Source of the DNA: Streptococcus cuniculi
Lineage (GTDB): Bacteria; Bacillota; Bacilli; Lactobacillales; Streptococcaceae
Direction of reading: 5' to 3'
NCBI RefSeq assembly: GCF_001921845.1
Contig: NZ_MSJM01000004.1
Coordinates: 209,815-273,814 of the forward strand
DNA length: 64,000 nt
The notes under the pieces: model-generated
What the model was told of the DNA's origin: nothing
Database searches by the model: none
What the model saw: only the letters and a program-made list of their open reading frames with translations
Shown: one piece after another, positions 46,871 to 57,508 of the stretch
Layout: each line of letters begins with the position of its first letter
Position numbering within the stretch: the stretch's first letter is position 1
Program-made: the position numbers and the translations under genes

Positions 46871-46893
46871 CTTTCTCCCCTCCTTTCACTAAT

Positions 46894-46997
46894 ATAGTCT
46901 TTTGAATGAACTTTGATACATCGTCACTTTCGACTTGCCGTACTCCAGTACTGTCTGCGTCTCAGTTCCTTGTCTGAAAGTTAATTCATTTGACTAT
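46894..46997. mobile_element. MITE-like element, copy 3
   Basis: Complete element of about 104 bp with both terminal repeats (ATAGTCTTTTGAATGAACTT and TAATTCATTTGACTAT). It lacks the 20-bp centre (TCATAGTCAATGAAAATCAA region) of copy 1. It sits 11 bases before the Shine-Dalgarno of the copy 2 sigma gene, so transcription of that gene must start in or cross this element. Confidence 0.78.
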
Positions 46998-47044
46998 AGA
47001 ACGAATGAACTTGCTCTTGGTTACAAGTCTAGCATAAAAAAGAC

Positions 47045-47070
47045 AAAAAAATCGGCAGAAACCGATTTTT
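47045..47070 (-). terminator. Second terminator after ppc
   Basis: AAAAATCGG and CCGATTTTT form a stem with a short loop. An almost identical hairpin lies at 47356-47383; the two flank a 290-bp repeat block. Confidence 0.7.
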
Positions 47071-47094
47071 AAGATTGAAAAACGTTCTTTTATG

Positions 47095-47350
47095 ATACTT
47101 TTCTTAGGTGGTGCGGACGGTAGCGACTTCCTGCGGAGTAAAATAATCCAGTGGATTATTTTAGCCCGAGCCCAGAAACAAAGGAGCGAGGATAATCGAT
47201 TTCTACGAAATCACGATTGAGTCCCACTCCCGACTTTTACCACAGCGAAAAGTATCTGATGGGGCTCGCTCCGCTCGCGAAAATCAACAAATCGAATGTC
47301 CAGTTAGCAGATTTTTTAAACTTGTTTAAATAGATTTTGGGGTTGTCTAC
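47095..47350. repeat. Mosaic intergenic repeats, locus D
   Basis: Holds the AAAATAATCCAGTGGATTAT palindrome (47143-47163), a CCCGAGCCCAGAAACAAAGG module, the GATTTC/GAAATC palindrome (about 47195-47216), GAGTCCCACTCCCG and a 120-bp block that recurs at 16565-16688. No gene is seen between the MITE copy and ppc. Confidence 0.78.
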
Positions 47351-47355
47351 GTTCT

Positions 47356-47383
47356 GAAAAATCGGCAGAAACCGATTTTTTCT
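47356..47383 (-). terminator. Terminator of ppc
   Basis: AAAAATCGG and CCGATTTTT pair with a T-run just after the ppc stop. Confidence 0.85.
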
Positions 47384-47386
47384 ATT

Positions 47387-50083
47387 TTATCCTGAATTCC
47401 GCAAGCCTGTTGCAACACCGTTGATGGTAATGTGAATCAGACTTTCTTGGTCTGGGCTCAATTCACCACGGCGCAGGCGGTTAATCAATTCAATCTGGAT
47501 ATAGTTCAAGACGTTGAAATACGGCATGCGGTAGGCAAGACTGGATTTCAAGGACGGTAATTCTGCCAGCAATTCGTCATTTTGCTCAATTTCAAGAATG
47601 GTATTTTTGGTCAATTGCCACTCGTCTAAAATGGTGTAAAAGACCGAACGCACTTCTTCATCTTCACACATTTTCGCGTATTCAAAGGCGATGTTCATAT
47701 TGGACTTAGAGAGAACCATGTCGACATTTGATAAGAGCGAACGGAAGAAAGGCCAGTTTTCATACATGGTTTGCAATTTGGCTAGGTTTTCTGGAGCCTT
47801 ATCTATAAAGCGTTTGAAGCTCGAGCCGACCCCGTACCAGCCTGGTAGCATGATTCGGTTTTGGGACCATGAGAATACCCACGGAATGGCACGCAGGCCA
47901 CCGATTTCCGTAATGGTCTTCCGTGCTGCTGGCCGAGAGCCAATGTTGAGGCTTGACACCTCGCGAATCGGACTTGCTGCAAAGAAGTAATCATAGAAAT
48001 GCGGATTGCCAAAGACCAAATCGCGGTAGATATGGTAGCTATCTTCGACAATGTCATTCATCACCTCACGGTAGCCACCGATTTCATTTGTATCCACAAT
48101 CATCTGGGTCACCATACGATCCAAGGTCGCAGATACTAGCATCTCAAGGTTGTAGTAAGCAGCATCTTTATTTCCGTATTTGTTCCAAATCACTTCTCCT
48201 TGCTCGGTCAAGCGGATACGGTCTTTAATAGAACCAAACGGTTGAGAGGTAATGGCGTCGTAAGACGGACCGCCACCACGACCAACTGTTCCACCACGTC
48301 CATGGAAGAAGGTAATTTTCACCCCGTATTCCTGACCGATTTGGGTCAATTCATTCTGGGCCTTGTAGAGAGTCCAACCAGATGACAAATAGCCACCGTC
48401 TTTATTAGAATCCGAATAGCCTAACATGATTTCTTGGTAGTTGTTGTTACCTGCAATCCAAGACTTGGCAACGTCTAGCTGCAAGTAATTGCGCATCGTG
48501 GTAGGGGCATTGTCCAAATCTTCAATCGTCTCAAAGAGTGGCACAATCTGCACACGCGCACGTTCCGCATCAACCAAGCCGACTTCTTTTAGAAGCAAGG
48601 CCAATTCCAAGAGGTCAGAGACGTGTTCGGAGTGGGAAATGATATGCTGCTTGATGACTTCCTCACCCAGCTTGTCTTTCAATTCACGGGCTGCTGCAAA
48701 AATCGCCAATTCTTTTTCCAACTGCTCGGATTTTGGAATATGGGTTGCAGACAAGATGCGGGGATCTTCCACTAATTCTTTGAGGAGAACCTGACATTTT
48801 TCCTCTTCTGACAGGCTACTGTAATCTTCCACGATTTTCGCAGAAGCTAGTAACTCCGCCACACTTGCTTCGTGGACGCTCGAATCTTGACGCATATCGA
48901 TACTTGCCAAGTAAAAACCAAAGGCTTCAATCGCTTCTAACAACTCGGTCAAGTCTCCCTTTAGGAGAGCTGCCCCTTTGTTTTCTTCCAAGGATTCTTT
49001 AATCGCAATGATATCCGCCTTAAACTCACGGACATTGGCATAGCGCTCATCGTTTTTCTGGTCGTGAATCAGATAATCGCGGGTATTGGCCAATTTCATC
49101 TGGATGTAATGAAAGGCACGGCGATAAGGCTCATGCTCACGGTAGACAGACGCATCTGCCGATAAATCTGCCAAGGCCTGAACAGCAGGGCTGACAGCGA
49201 CAATCTTGGTAGACAGTGAAAAATTGCGGTAGAGTTTTTCCAGCTGCTCATGGTAGTAATTCATGATGACCTCGCACTGGGTCAGCGCTGATAATTTCAA
49301 GGTTTCAGCCGTCACGAATGGATTGCCGTCACGGTCTCCCCCAATCCACATGCCCATGGTAATCGGGCGCGGATTGACCAGCTCAATTCCCCGATCAGCG
49401 GCAAGATTCTTGTATTCCCGCTGCAATTTGGTCACAGCTTTAATGAAGGCGCTATTGTAGTAGTCCATGACATTGGTGATTTCATTGGTCACCTTGAGCT
49501 TCTTCTCCCGAATCATCTCGGTCTGCATGATGATTTCCACATAGCAGCGCAATTCATCCAACCACTTGGTCCGGTTCATGAGACCTAGCTTCACGTCACG
49601 GTAGCGACGGAGCAATTCGTGGATATGCTTAGTCAAATCAAGCATGGACTGGCGCTGCACCTGAGTCGGGTGAGCCGTTAAGACGGGCACCACATTGAGA
49701 TTTTCTAGGATTTCAGCGGCATCTTCACGCTCTGCCACCACATCAATTGTCGTTGAAATTTTTCCGAGGTAATCCTGACCTAGGTTGTTTTGGTGGTTGA
49801 TTTCATAGGCCAAATCGACATCTTCTGAAATGTTAATCAAGAGTGGTAAGACCGCGAAATAGCGGGCAATCACTTCCAGTTCATCGTTGGTCAATTGGCT
49901 GATAATGTCCATTAGCTGGCTGTAGTCATCCTGCTTTGAGAGGTTTCCAAGTTCGATAATCTTATCAAAGGTTTCCTCAGACATAATCTGACGGGCTACA
50001 TCTTGCAAGATATTCGTCAGAATGCCGACTTCTTCTTGGATGGTTTCCTTGTTGGTGTAGTTTTCTAATTTTTGAATCGCCAT
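47387..50083 (-). CDS. ppc: Phosphoenolpyruvate carboxylase
   Basis: An 898-residue enzyme that carboxylates phosphoenolpyruvate to oxaloacetate, feeding aspartate synthesis. The catalytic histidine is in [12 protein letters not shown] at about 137-148, the glycine-rich loop is [20 protein letters not shown], and the C-terminus is VATGLRNSG, where the final residues close over the active site. It lies 36 bases after ftsW on the same strand, so they may form an operon, a pairing also seen in S. pneumoniae. Confidence 0.97.
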   Translation of the reverse strand: MAIQKLENYTNKETIQEEVGILTNILQDVARQIMSEETFDKIIELGNLSKQDDYSQLMDIISQLTNDELEVIARYFAVLPLLINISEDVDLAYEINHQNNLGQDYLGKISTTIDVVAEREDAAEILENLNVVPVLTAHPTQVQRQSMLDLTKHIHELLRRYRDVKLGLMNRTKWLDELRCYVEIIMQTEMIREKKLKVTNEITNVMDYYNSAFIKAVTKLQREYKNLAADRGIELVNPRPITMGMWIGGDRDGNPFVTAETLKLSALTQCEVIMNYYHEQLEKLYRNFSLSTKIVAVSPAVQALADLSADASVYREHEPYRRAFHYIQMKLANTRDYLIHDQKNDERYANVREFKADIIAIKESLEENKGAALLKGDLTELLEAIEAFGFYLASIDMRQDSSVHEASVAELLASAKIVEDYSSLSEEEKCQVLLKELVEDPRILSATHIPKSEQLEKELAIFAAARELKDKLGEEVIKQHIISHSEHVSDLLELALLLKEVGLVDAERARVQIVPLFETIEDLDNAPTTMRNYLQLDVAKSWIAGNNNYQEIMLGYSDSNKDGGYLSSGWTLYKAQNELTQIGQEYGVKITFFHGRGGTVGRGGGPSYDAITSQPFGSIKDRIRLTEQGEVIWNKYGNKDAAYYNLEMLVSATLDRMVTQMIVDTNEIGGYREVMNDIVEDSYHIYRDLVFGNPHFYDYFFAASPIREVSSLNIGSRPAARKTITEIGGLRAIPWVFSWSQNRIMLPGWYGVGSSFKRFIDKAPENLAKLQTMYENWPFFRSLLSNVDMVLSKSNMNIAFEYAKMCEDEEVRSVFYTILDEWQLTKNTILEIEQNDELLAELPSLKSSLAYRMPYFNVLNYIQIELINRLRRGELSPDQESLIHITINGVATGLRNSG

Positions 50084-50119
50084 ATCTTCCTTTTCTCCTA
50101 CCTATTTTTCCTAGTCTTT

Positions 50120-51340
50120 CTAAACCATTGTTCGTTCAATCTCTTCTTGAATCAACTCGCGTTTTTCACTGGCATCGATATTCAGCACAAAGGCTATTCC
50201 AATAGAAATGATGAGCAAGCTATTTCCCCCTTGAGAAATAAAGGGAAAGGTGACGCCTGTCGCTGGAATCAAGCCAGCAATTCCACCGATATTGACAAAG
50301 GTCTGAACGAGCAACATCCCAGCTACGCCAAAAGACATCATAGCATTGAAAGGACTTCTCGCTCGAATCCCTACGACGATAATGCGCAACATCAAGAAGA
50401 ACAAAAGCCCCAAAATCAAACTTGCGCCAAAAAATCCCAATTCTTCAATGACAATCGAAAAGGCAAAATCCGTATGGGCTTCTGGTAGATAACCATTTTT
50501 TTCAATCGAATTGCCCAAGCCTAAGCCAAACCAGCCACCGTTGCTCATGGCATAGTAAGAATTGGTCAACTGCAAACCTGATTCTGTCGCATTTTCAAAG
50601 GGATTGAAATAGGCCGCAAAACGTCTCGCAATATAACCAAAGAGCGGAATTTTCGCCACCACCTCAACACCAAGCACTCGAATAGAGCCAAGGAGCAGGG
50701 CAGAGACTGAAACAAGCCCAATCAGCGCTGTTGAAAACCAGCGATAGCCGATTCCACTACTCGTAATCATAATCATCATAATCAAGGCAACAATCACTGC
50801 ATTTCCCAAGTCGGGAAGCGAAGCGACTAGACCTAGAGACAGTAGACTCACCACCCGCCAATCATTTAGCTTATCGGGAATCCAGCGTCCCTTGGTCAGA
50901 GCCTGATAGTCATATTTGTGAATGTCACCTTGAATCTTAGCAAACTGGTGAGCTAGATACCAAATAATCAGCAATTTCAGGTACTCAGCTGGCTGCAAAC
51001 CGATAATTCCCTTAGGTCCCAAACGAATCCAGCCGTGGGCGCCGTTGACCGCCTCAAAAAAATGGGAGATGACCAGTAAAAATCCGTTAACAATCAACGT
51101 AACATAGATTAAACCTGGCCTGCGCAAAAAGCTCAATTTCATGCGGTAAATGATCGCAATTGCAATCAAGCTAAGTACCCAATAGCCAGCCTGACTGAGC
51201 AAGAGTTGAAAAGGATTCCTTCCATTTTGAACCTGCAAGGCACTAGTCGTTGAGTAAATCATAATCAACCCAACGACTGATAAAATTAAATATGGAATTA
51301 AAATCGAATAGTTCAGCAAATGCTGTTTATCAATCTTCAT
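50120..51340 (-). CDS. ftsW: Septal peptidoglycan polymerase FtsW
   Basis: A 406-residue SEDS protein with about ten membrane segments that polymerises septal peptidoglycan with PBP2x. Conserved GAHGWIRLGPKGIIGLQPAEYLK and LGNSIEKNGYLPEAHTDFAF separate FtsW from RodA, and the C-terminal GLIPATGVTFPFISQGGNS is typical. A GGAGAATAG ribosome-binding site precedes the ATG. Location before ppc supports the call. Confidence 0.95.
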   Translation of the reverse strand: MKIDKQHLLNYSILIPYLILSVVGLIMIYSTTSALQVQNGRNPFQLLLSQAGYWVLSLIAIAIIYRMKLSFLRRPGLIYVTLIVNGFLLVISHFFEAVNGAHGWIRLGPKGIIGLQPAEYLKLLIIWYLAHQFAKIQGDIHKYDYQALTKGRWIPDKLNDWRVVSLLSLGLVASLPDLGNAVIVALIMMIMITSSGIGYRWFSTALIGLVSVSALLLGSIRVLGVEVVAKIPLFGYIARRFAAYFNPFENATESGLQLTNSYYAMSNGGWFGLGLGNSIEKNGYLPEAHTDFAFSIVIEELGFFGASLILGLLFFLMLRIIVVGIRARSPFNAMMSFGVAGMLLVQTFVNIGGIAGLIPATGVTFPFISQGGNSLLIISIGIAFVLNIDASEKRELIQEEIERTMV

Positions 51341-51465
51341 CTATTCTCCTAAGCATCTTCTAGAGTATTGCTCTCATTATACCATATTTCGCTACTAAAT
51401 ACGGAAAAATCTGACAATTTTAGGGAAAAGCGTTTCCAAGATGTAGCAGTCCCCTTCGCAAACAA

Positions 51466-51625
51466 AAATGGGAGTGGGACTCAATCGTGATTTCGTAGAA
51501 ATCGATTATCCTCACTCCTTTATTTCTAGGCTCGGGTATCAACAGTCACTCCCCTGACTGTCTTCGCTTTCTAGTTTCCGAGCTCAGGTATTAACAGTCC
51601 ACTGGACTGTTAATATATACGTCAA
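51466..51625. repeat. Mosaic intergenic repeats, locus E
   Basis: Contains the GATTTC/GAAATC palindrome, CCTCACTCCTTTATTTCTAG, the CAACAGTCACTCCCCTGACT palindrome (about 51538-51560), and a shortened AACAGTCCACTGGACTGTTA hairpin (about 51593-51612). It has the same modules as loci A-D in a different order. No gene lies between ftsW and the DUF4430 gene. Confidence 0.75.
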
Positions 51626-51644
51626 ACTGCTCAAATTATAAAAA

Positions 51645-51680
51645 TAATGAGGTTGGGTACTTATGTCCCAACCCCATTCT
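51645..51680 (-). terminator. Terminator of the DUF4430 gene
   Basis: GGTTGGG (51651-51657) and CCCAACC (51667-51673) pair around a 9-base loop. The minus strand has a T-rich tract after the stem. Confidence 0.8.
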
Positions 51681-51690
51681 CTTCTTCTAT

Positions 51691-52062
51691 TTACTGGAAG
51701 GTTTGCAGGTAGAAGGCAATTGTATCACCCTCTGAAACGTGCATTTCCTTGGCACCTTTTGGAGCTAATTCGTCATTGACATCATACATCCAATAGGTGT
51801 TTTTTTCTGGATTCTGGCTGACCTCATCAATAGAGGTAACTAGGCCATCTTTTTCTTCAACTTTGTGGTGGTCTTCTAAAATATCCATCACCGAGTCATC
51901 TTTTTCAAATGTCACCTTTTCCTCAACGACCTTATTGTCTGGGAAAGTCACTTTCAAGGTTGCTGTATAGGTTGGCTCTGCTTGTGAAGCAGATTGCGGT
52001 TGGCAAGCTACTAAAAAGAGACCTGCGATAACTGTTACGACGCTAAGCATCCATTTTTTCAT
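51691..52062 (-). CDS. DUF4430 lipoprotein
   Basis: A 123-residue lipoprotein with signal MKKWMLSVVTVIAGLFLVAC (lipobox ending LVAC). The mature part has the DUF4430 pattern (YTATLKVTFPDNKVVEEKVT, then TYWMYDVNDELAPKGAKEMH and GDTIAFYLQTFQ). DUF4430 resembles the C-terminal domain of transcobalamin/intrinsic factor. The start at 52062 has no earlier family residue. The gene overlaps the S-component end by 20 bases, so the two work together, probably in vitamin or cofactor uptake. Confidence 0.85.
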   Translation of the reverse strand: MKKWMLSVVTVIAGLFLVACQPQSASQAEPTYTATLKVTFPDNKVVEEKVTFEKDDSVMDILEDHHKVEEKDGLVTSIDEVSQNPEKNTYWMYDVNDELAPKGAKEMHVSEGDTIAFYLQTFQ

Positions 52063-52549
52063 AAGGGTAATATCTCCTAAATATAGAATAAATAATAGGG
52101 TAGAATAAAACAGTTGAAACACTGTGTAGCACGTCAAACGATAGGCCGTTTAGCCAATAGAGAATCGGATTTGTCCCGAATTGCCAAGCAGTCGGAAGGC
52201 TAATCGAAAAACCATAGAGGAATAAAATTACTCCTGCAAGGATACTTTGTAATTCAATCCCCAACTTCCCCTTTAAAATAAAGGGAGTCACAAGGATACG
52301 CCACAAGAGCATGACGACTGCAAAACTTGCAATCTGCCAAAAAACGACTAGGCCAAATCCAAATATAAGACTACTTCCTAACATTGTCAAGGCCATGACC
52401 CAGAGACTGTCGCCAAGGGGTAAAAAGCAAAGACTGACTAGAAAGATAGCCGAAATCGGCTTGATATTTGGTAGGGCTCCAAATGCAGCACGAAGCGCAA
52501 TGGATAGAGCTGCTAAGATGACAATCTGGCTGATTCGTCTCGTTGACAT
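52043..52549 (-). CDS. ECF transporter S component
   Basis: A 168-residue membrane protein with about six hydrophobic segments, typical of the small substrate-specific subunit of ECF vitamin transporters. The N-terminal ISQIVILAALSIALRAAFGA motif is where S components contact the T subunit. Together with the adjacent DUF4430 lipoprotein it may take up a cobalamin-like or other corrin compound. The start at 52549 was chosen because upstream in-frame codons are hydrophilic and unlike the family; the site before it is poor. Substrate is inferred only. Confidence 0.78.
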   Translation of the reverse strand: MSTRRISQIVILAALSIALRAAFGALPNIKPISAIFLVSLCFLPLGDSLWVMALTMLGSSLIFGFGLVVFWQIASFAVVMLLWRILVTPFILKGKLGIELQSILAGVILFLYGFSISLPTAWQFGTNPILYWLNGLSFDVLHSVSTVLFYPIIYSIFRRYYPYEKMDA

Positions 52550-52643
52550 GATACATGGTACTCTCTCTTTTATTTCCTCTTCTAGGGTAACGGATTCTCT
52601 GCCTGCTGTCAAGATAAATTCTTCTGCTTTCAGCTTATTTTTT

Positions 52644-52672
52644 TTGATTTTTCCCTCCATTTAGGATAGAAT
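52644..52672 (+). promoter_or_regulatory. Promoter of the second GH25 gene (leaderless configuration)
   Basis: TTGATT (52644-52649), 17 bases, TAGAAT (52667-52672); the ATG at 52680 begins 7 bases later and lacks a Shine-Dalgarno. Confidence 0.65.
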
Positions 52673-52679
52673 AAGAGCA

Positions 52680-53525
52680 ATGAGAAAGAAAATACATCCT
52701 ATCCTTGTTGCCTTGTTTTTCCTCTGTTTTACAGGGATTATTCTTACGACAAAAGCAAGGCATCAAGAACAAGAAAAAGACAAGCAAGAAGTCGTTCAAC
52801 CAACAGATGAAAGCACGTCGACTAAGCCGAGTTACCATGCCAGCACCGTTCATATCACCAATGCGCTGGACATGAAACCGATCATCGATGTCTCTGGCTG
52901 GCAACGCCCATCTGATATTGACTACGACACCCTTTCCGCCAACATATCTGGTGCTATTATTCGTGTACAGAGTGGTTCGCATACCCGAAAGGATAACAAC
53001 GCATCTGACGAAAAGGGCATTGACAAGCACTATCAGACCCATATCAAGGAATTTCAAGCACGTGGTATTCCCGTTGCGGTCTATGCCTATGTCACTGGAA
53101 CGAGCATCGAATCCATGAAAAAGGAGGCCAAAACCTTCTACGAAGCCTCCTACAAGTTCAAGCCGACCTACTACTGGCTCGATGTCGAAGACAAGACCAT
53201 GGAGGACATGAATGCCGGTGTCGAAGCCTTCCGCCAAGAATTGGAAGACCTCGGGGTGAAAAATATTGGAATCTACATCGGGACCTACTTTATGGAAGAA
53301 CATCAGATTTCCGTAAATAAGTTTACCGCCCTCTGGATTCCGACCTATGGCACCAACTCGGGCTACTACAATGCCGCGCCAAATACAAATTTAGATTATG
53401 ACCTGCATCAATACACATCTGTAGGTTATCTCAACGGCTTTGCCCACCATTTGGACCTCAATTTGATTACGACTCTCAAAGATCCAAATCAAGTTTATCA
53501 AAAGTTGTTTACAAACCCTCAATAA
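52680..53525 (+). CDS. GH25 family lysozyme, membrane-anchored
   Basis: The 281-residue protein has an N-terminal membrane anchor (about 6-23, PILVALFFLCFTGIIL), a hydrophilic stalk and a GH25 catalytic domain from about 66. The acidic residues are in IIDVSGWQRPSDIDYD and YYWLDVEDKTM; a late SVGYLNGFAHHLDLN is also typical. GH25 enzymes cleave the muramic-glucosamine bond of peptidoglycan. It has its own promoter; a TPP riboswitch promoter overlaps its end. Unlike the 38295 gene it has no repeats. Confidence 0.9.
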   Translation: MRKKIHPILVALFFLCFTGIILTTKARHQEQEKDKQEVVQPTDESTSTKPSYHASTVHITNALDMKPIIDVSGWQRPSDIDYDTLSANISGAIIRVQSGSHTRKDNNASDEKGIDKHYQTHIKEFQARGIPVAVYAYVTGTSIESMKKEAKTFYEASYKFKPTYYWLDVEDKTMEDMNAGVEAFRQELEDLGVKNIGIYIGTYFMEEHQISVNKFTALWIPTYGTNSGYYNAAPNTNLDYDLHQYTSVGYLNGFAHHLDLNLITTLKDPNQVYQKLFTNPQ

Positions 53526-53536
53526 CATGCTATACT
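53508..53536 (+). promoter_or_regulatory. Promoter of thiT unit
   Basis: TTTACA (53508-53513), 17 bases, TATACT (53531-53536) preceded by TGC. It overlaps the end of the lysozyme gene. Confidence 0.7.
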
Positions 53537-53556
53537 AACTATAATTAAATATCTAT

Positions 53557-53635
53557 CACAAAGGAGTGCTTCGGCTGAGATCGCATCTGCGAAATCCTCG
53601 AACCTGATCTAGTTAACACTAGCGTAGGGATTGTG
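53557..53635 (+). promoter_or_regulatory. TPP (thiamine pyrophosphate) riboswitch
   Basis: Contains the conserved thi-box strands CTGAGAT (about 53575-53581) and ACCTGATCTAGTTAACACTA (about 53602-53621) then GCGTAGGGA. CACAA (53557-53561) and TTGTG (53631-53635) form P1. It precedes thiT, a thiamine transporter gene, in keeping with the known role of repressing thiamine uptake when TPP is plentiful. Confidence 0.95.
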
Positions 53636-53678
53636 TTTGAAACATACTGGTTTTTACTCGTATTATCAAAGACCAAGG

Positions 53679-53707
53679 CTCCTTTTGTGAAATAAAAAGG
53701 AGTTTTT
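53679..53707 (+). terminator. Terminator/ribosome-binding-site switch of the TPP riboswitch
   Basis: CTCCTTTT (53679-53686) and AAAAGGAG (53695-53702) form a stem followed by TTTTT. The 3' strand is also the AAGGAG ribosome-binding site of thiT, so the hairpin could both end transcription and hide the start region. Confidence 0.85.
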
Positions 53708-53711
53708 CTTT

Positions 53712-54269
53712 ATGTCCAAAAATCTCACCGCCCTCGTCGAAGTCGCTCTCTTTGCTGCCCTTGCTATGGTTCTGTCCTTTATTCCTGACTTCATAGGCTG
53801 GTTCAATCCATCCTTTGGTGCCATTCCTCTGGTGCTGATTTCCCTGCGTAGAGGCGCAAAGTATGGCCTATTAGCTGGTCTAGTCTGGGGATTGCTGCAC
53901 TTCGCCCTCGGCAAGGTCTACTATCTCTCCTTCTCCCAAGTCTTGCTCGAATATATCCTGGCCTTTCTTGCAATGGGGCTTGCAGGCTATTTCGCACCCA
54001 GCTTTCAAAAGGCTCTGAAGGCCAAAGAACAGCTAACGGCCGTTAAACAGGCCTTTCTCGCTGCTAGTCTGGCTGTATTCGTCCGTTACCTCATTCACTA
54101 TATCGCAGGCGTCATCTTTTGGGGCAGCTACGCTCCTGAAGGAATGTCGGCTTATTGGTATTCTTTTACTGTCAATGGAACAGCAGGCGGTTTGACCCTC
54201 TTTGTCGTCCTACTTGTCCTAGGCATCTTGATCCCTACCAGCCCACGTTTTTTCTTGCCTAATCGCTAG
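53712..54269 (+). CDS. thiT: Thiamine transporter ThiT (ECF S component)
   Basis: A 185-residue membrane protein with six predicted helices. The N-terminal LVEVALFAALAMVLSFIPDF is typical of ECF S components, and the C-terminal NGTAGGLTLFVVLLVLGIL is conserved in ThiT. It binds thiamine and docks with the shared ECF energising module. The upstream TPP riboswitch supports the substrate. Its ribosome-binding site is AAGGAG in the riboswitch terminator. Confidence 0.95.
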   Translation: MSKNLTALVEVALFAALAMVLSFIPDFIGWFNPSFGAIPLVLISLRRGAKYGLLAGLVWGLLHFALGKVYYLSFSQVLLEYILAFLAMGLAGYFAPSFQKALKAKEQLTAVKQAFLAASLAVFVRYLIHYIAGVIFWGSYAPEGMSAYWYSFTVNGTAGGLTLFVVLLVLGILIPTSPRFFLPNR

Positions 54270-54362
54270 GCACACAATTTCCTAAAATATGGTATAATAG
54301 AATCGTTTTGAACGTTTTTCGTTTCCGTTCGATTGATTATACCTATTTTTATGGAGGAAACT

Positions 54363-55208
54363 ATGTCATCTTGGATTGCAAGAATCATTAAAGGAATGAT
54401 TATCGCCCTTGGCTTTATCTTGCCTGGAGTATCAGGCGGGGTCTTGGCAGCGATTTTAGGAATTTATGAGCGGATGATTCGCTTTCTCGCGCATATCCGT
54501 GAGAATTTCATCGAAAATGTGCTCTTTTTCATTCCTGTAGGAATCGGTGGTATTTTAGGAATTGCCCTCTTTTCTTACCCTGTTGAATATCTGTTAGCCC
54601 ACTATCAAGTCATCGTCCTCTGGGGATTTGCAGGTGCTATTGTGGGAACCATTCCTAGCCTCGTTAAGGAATCCACTCAACAGACTGAACGAGATAGGGT
54701 AGACCTCGCTTGGTTGGTTGGCACTTTCGTCATTTCTGGCCTCATCCTCTACTTCCTCAATGACCTCGTTGGTACTCTACCTGCTGGCTTTGCTAGCTTT
54801 GTCCTAGCGGGAGCCTTGATTGCCTTGGGGATTCTAGTGCCGGGTCTTAGCCCGTCCAACCTGCTCCTCATCTTGGGTATTTACACCCCTATGCTCAATG
54901 GCTTTAAATCCCTTGACTTGCTTGGAACCTTTTTGCCGATTGCCCTCGGTGGTGTCCTTGCCATGCTGGCCTTTTCAAAAGCCATGGACTTTGCGCTCAA
55001 ACACTACCATTCCCGTGTCTACCACTTCATCATCGGTATCGTCCTATCTAGCACCCTTTTAATCCTGATTCCACAGGCTGGAAATGAAGAATCCATCTCC
55101 TACGCTGGTGCAGGACTAAACACTTGGCTGCTCGCCATTCTCCTATTTTCACTAGGCATTTGGCTAGGCCTATGGATGAGCAAACTGGAGGAGAAATACA
55201 AGTCATGA
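54363..55208 (+). CDS. DUF368 membrane protein
   Basis: A 281-residue polytopic protein of the DUF368 family with a conserved N-terminal GMIIALGFILPGVSGGVLAA and the internal GILVPGLSPSNLLLILGIYT motif (two related halves, each PG.S). DUF368 proteins include undecaprenyl-phosphate translocases in Gram-positive bacteria, which recycle the lipid carrier; this one may do so. The start at 54363 has GGAGG 5 bases upstream; TGGTATAAT (54290-54298) is its likely extended -10. It overlaps ybaK by 4 bases. Confidence 0.88.
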   Translation: MSSWIARIIKGMIIALGFILPGVSGGVLAAILGIYERMIRFLAHIRENFIENVLFFIPVGIGGILGIALFSYPVEYLLAHYQVIVLWGFAGAIVGTIPSLVKESTQQTERDRVDLAWLVGTFVISGLILYFLNDLVGTLPAGFASFVLAGALIALGILVPGLSPSNLLLILGIYTPMLNGFKSLDLLGTFLPIALGGVLAMLAFSKAMDFALKHYHSRVYHFIIGIVLSSTLLILIPQAGNEESISYAGAGLNTWLLAILLFSLGIWLGLWMSKLEEKYKS

Positions 55209-55681
55209 GTAAGAAAAAGAAAATCAAGAAAACCTTGGTGGACCAAATCTTAGACAAGGCAGGTATTGCTCATGACAGCCTTGAAATCAACGCTCTTGAA
55301 GGGAAACTGCTAGACGATGTCGCAGAACATCAGATTTACAAGACCCTAGCCTTGACTGGTGATAAGACGGGACCTGTCATCGGAATTGTGCCGATTACCG
55401 AGCACCTGTCCGAAAAAGCCCTGGCCAAGATTTCAGGCAATAAAAAAGTCAGCATGATTCCGCAGAAAGACTTGGAAAAGACGACTGGCTATGTCCACGG
55501 GGCTAATAACCCTGTCGGCATTCGCCAGAAACATGCCTTTCCCATCTACATTGACCAATCTGCCTTGGAATTGGGGCAGATGATTGTCTCTGCTGGAGAA
55601 ATCGGGCGCTCCATCCGCATCGATAGCCAAGCCTTGGCAGATTTTGTAGGAGCCAGCTTTGCCGATTTGACGGTTAAATGA
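55205..55681 (+). CDS. ybaK: YbaK/EbsC-type aminoacyl-tRNA deacylase
   Basis: The 158-residue protein matches the YbaK family, which hydrolyses mischarged Cys-tRNA-Pro. Motifs are SMIPQKDLEKTTGYVHGANN, PVGIRQKHAFPIYID (the lysine in the K-rich N-part KKKKIKKTLV is not the catalytic one) and GEIGRSIRIDSQALADFV. The overlap with the DUF368 gene shows co-translation. An A-T rich hairpin with T-run follows. Confidence 0.93.
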   Translation: MSKKKKIKKTLVDQILDKAGIAHDSLEINALEGKLLDDVAEHQIYKTLALTGDKTGPVIGIVPITEHLSEKALAKISGNKKVSMIPQKDLEKTTGYVHGANNPVGIRQKHAFPIYIDQSALELGQMIVSAGEIGRSIRIDSQALADFVGASFADLTVK

Positions 55682-55719
55682 GCATGGACCGATTGCCATA
55701 AAATCGTATATTTATCAGA

Positions 55720-55750
55720 AAAATTAGCTATCCTAGCTGATTTTTTTTTG
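55720..55750 (+). terminator. Terminator of the DUF368-ybaK unit
   Basis: AATTAGCTA and TAGCTGATT pair imperfectly around TCC, followed by a run of about ten T. Two bases on, TTGCTTTT leads into the lysS promoter region (TGCTAGAAT at 55757-55765). Confidence 0.75.
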
Positions 55751-55771
55751 CTTTTATGCTAGAATAAGTGA

Positions 55772-57289
<1,518 letters not shown>

Positions 57290-57292
57290 ACG

Positions 57293-57325
57293 AAAACTCC
57301 AGTAGCATCGGCTACCGGAGTTTTT
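57293..57325 (+). terminator. Terminator of lysS
   Basis: AAAACTCC and GTAGC pair with GCTAC and GGAGTTTT around an ATCG loop, with a T-run. The 180 bp to the next gene (57509) hold no recognised feature. Confidence 0.85.
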
Positions 57326-57508
57326 TAGTGGACATTTGTATCAATAAATCGAAGGAGTGAGATATGGTTGAATTGAATAAAGGTTAGGACATCATTAAGT
57401 CGCTTTGATGAATGCCAGTTCTATCTGCAGCTCCTTGCCTTATCCTATTCCTTTCTCAATCCACTATACAATCGCAGTTTCAAAAAAATCGATTGCCTCA
57501 CTCTTTCA

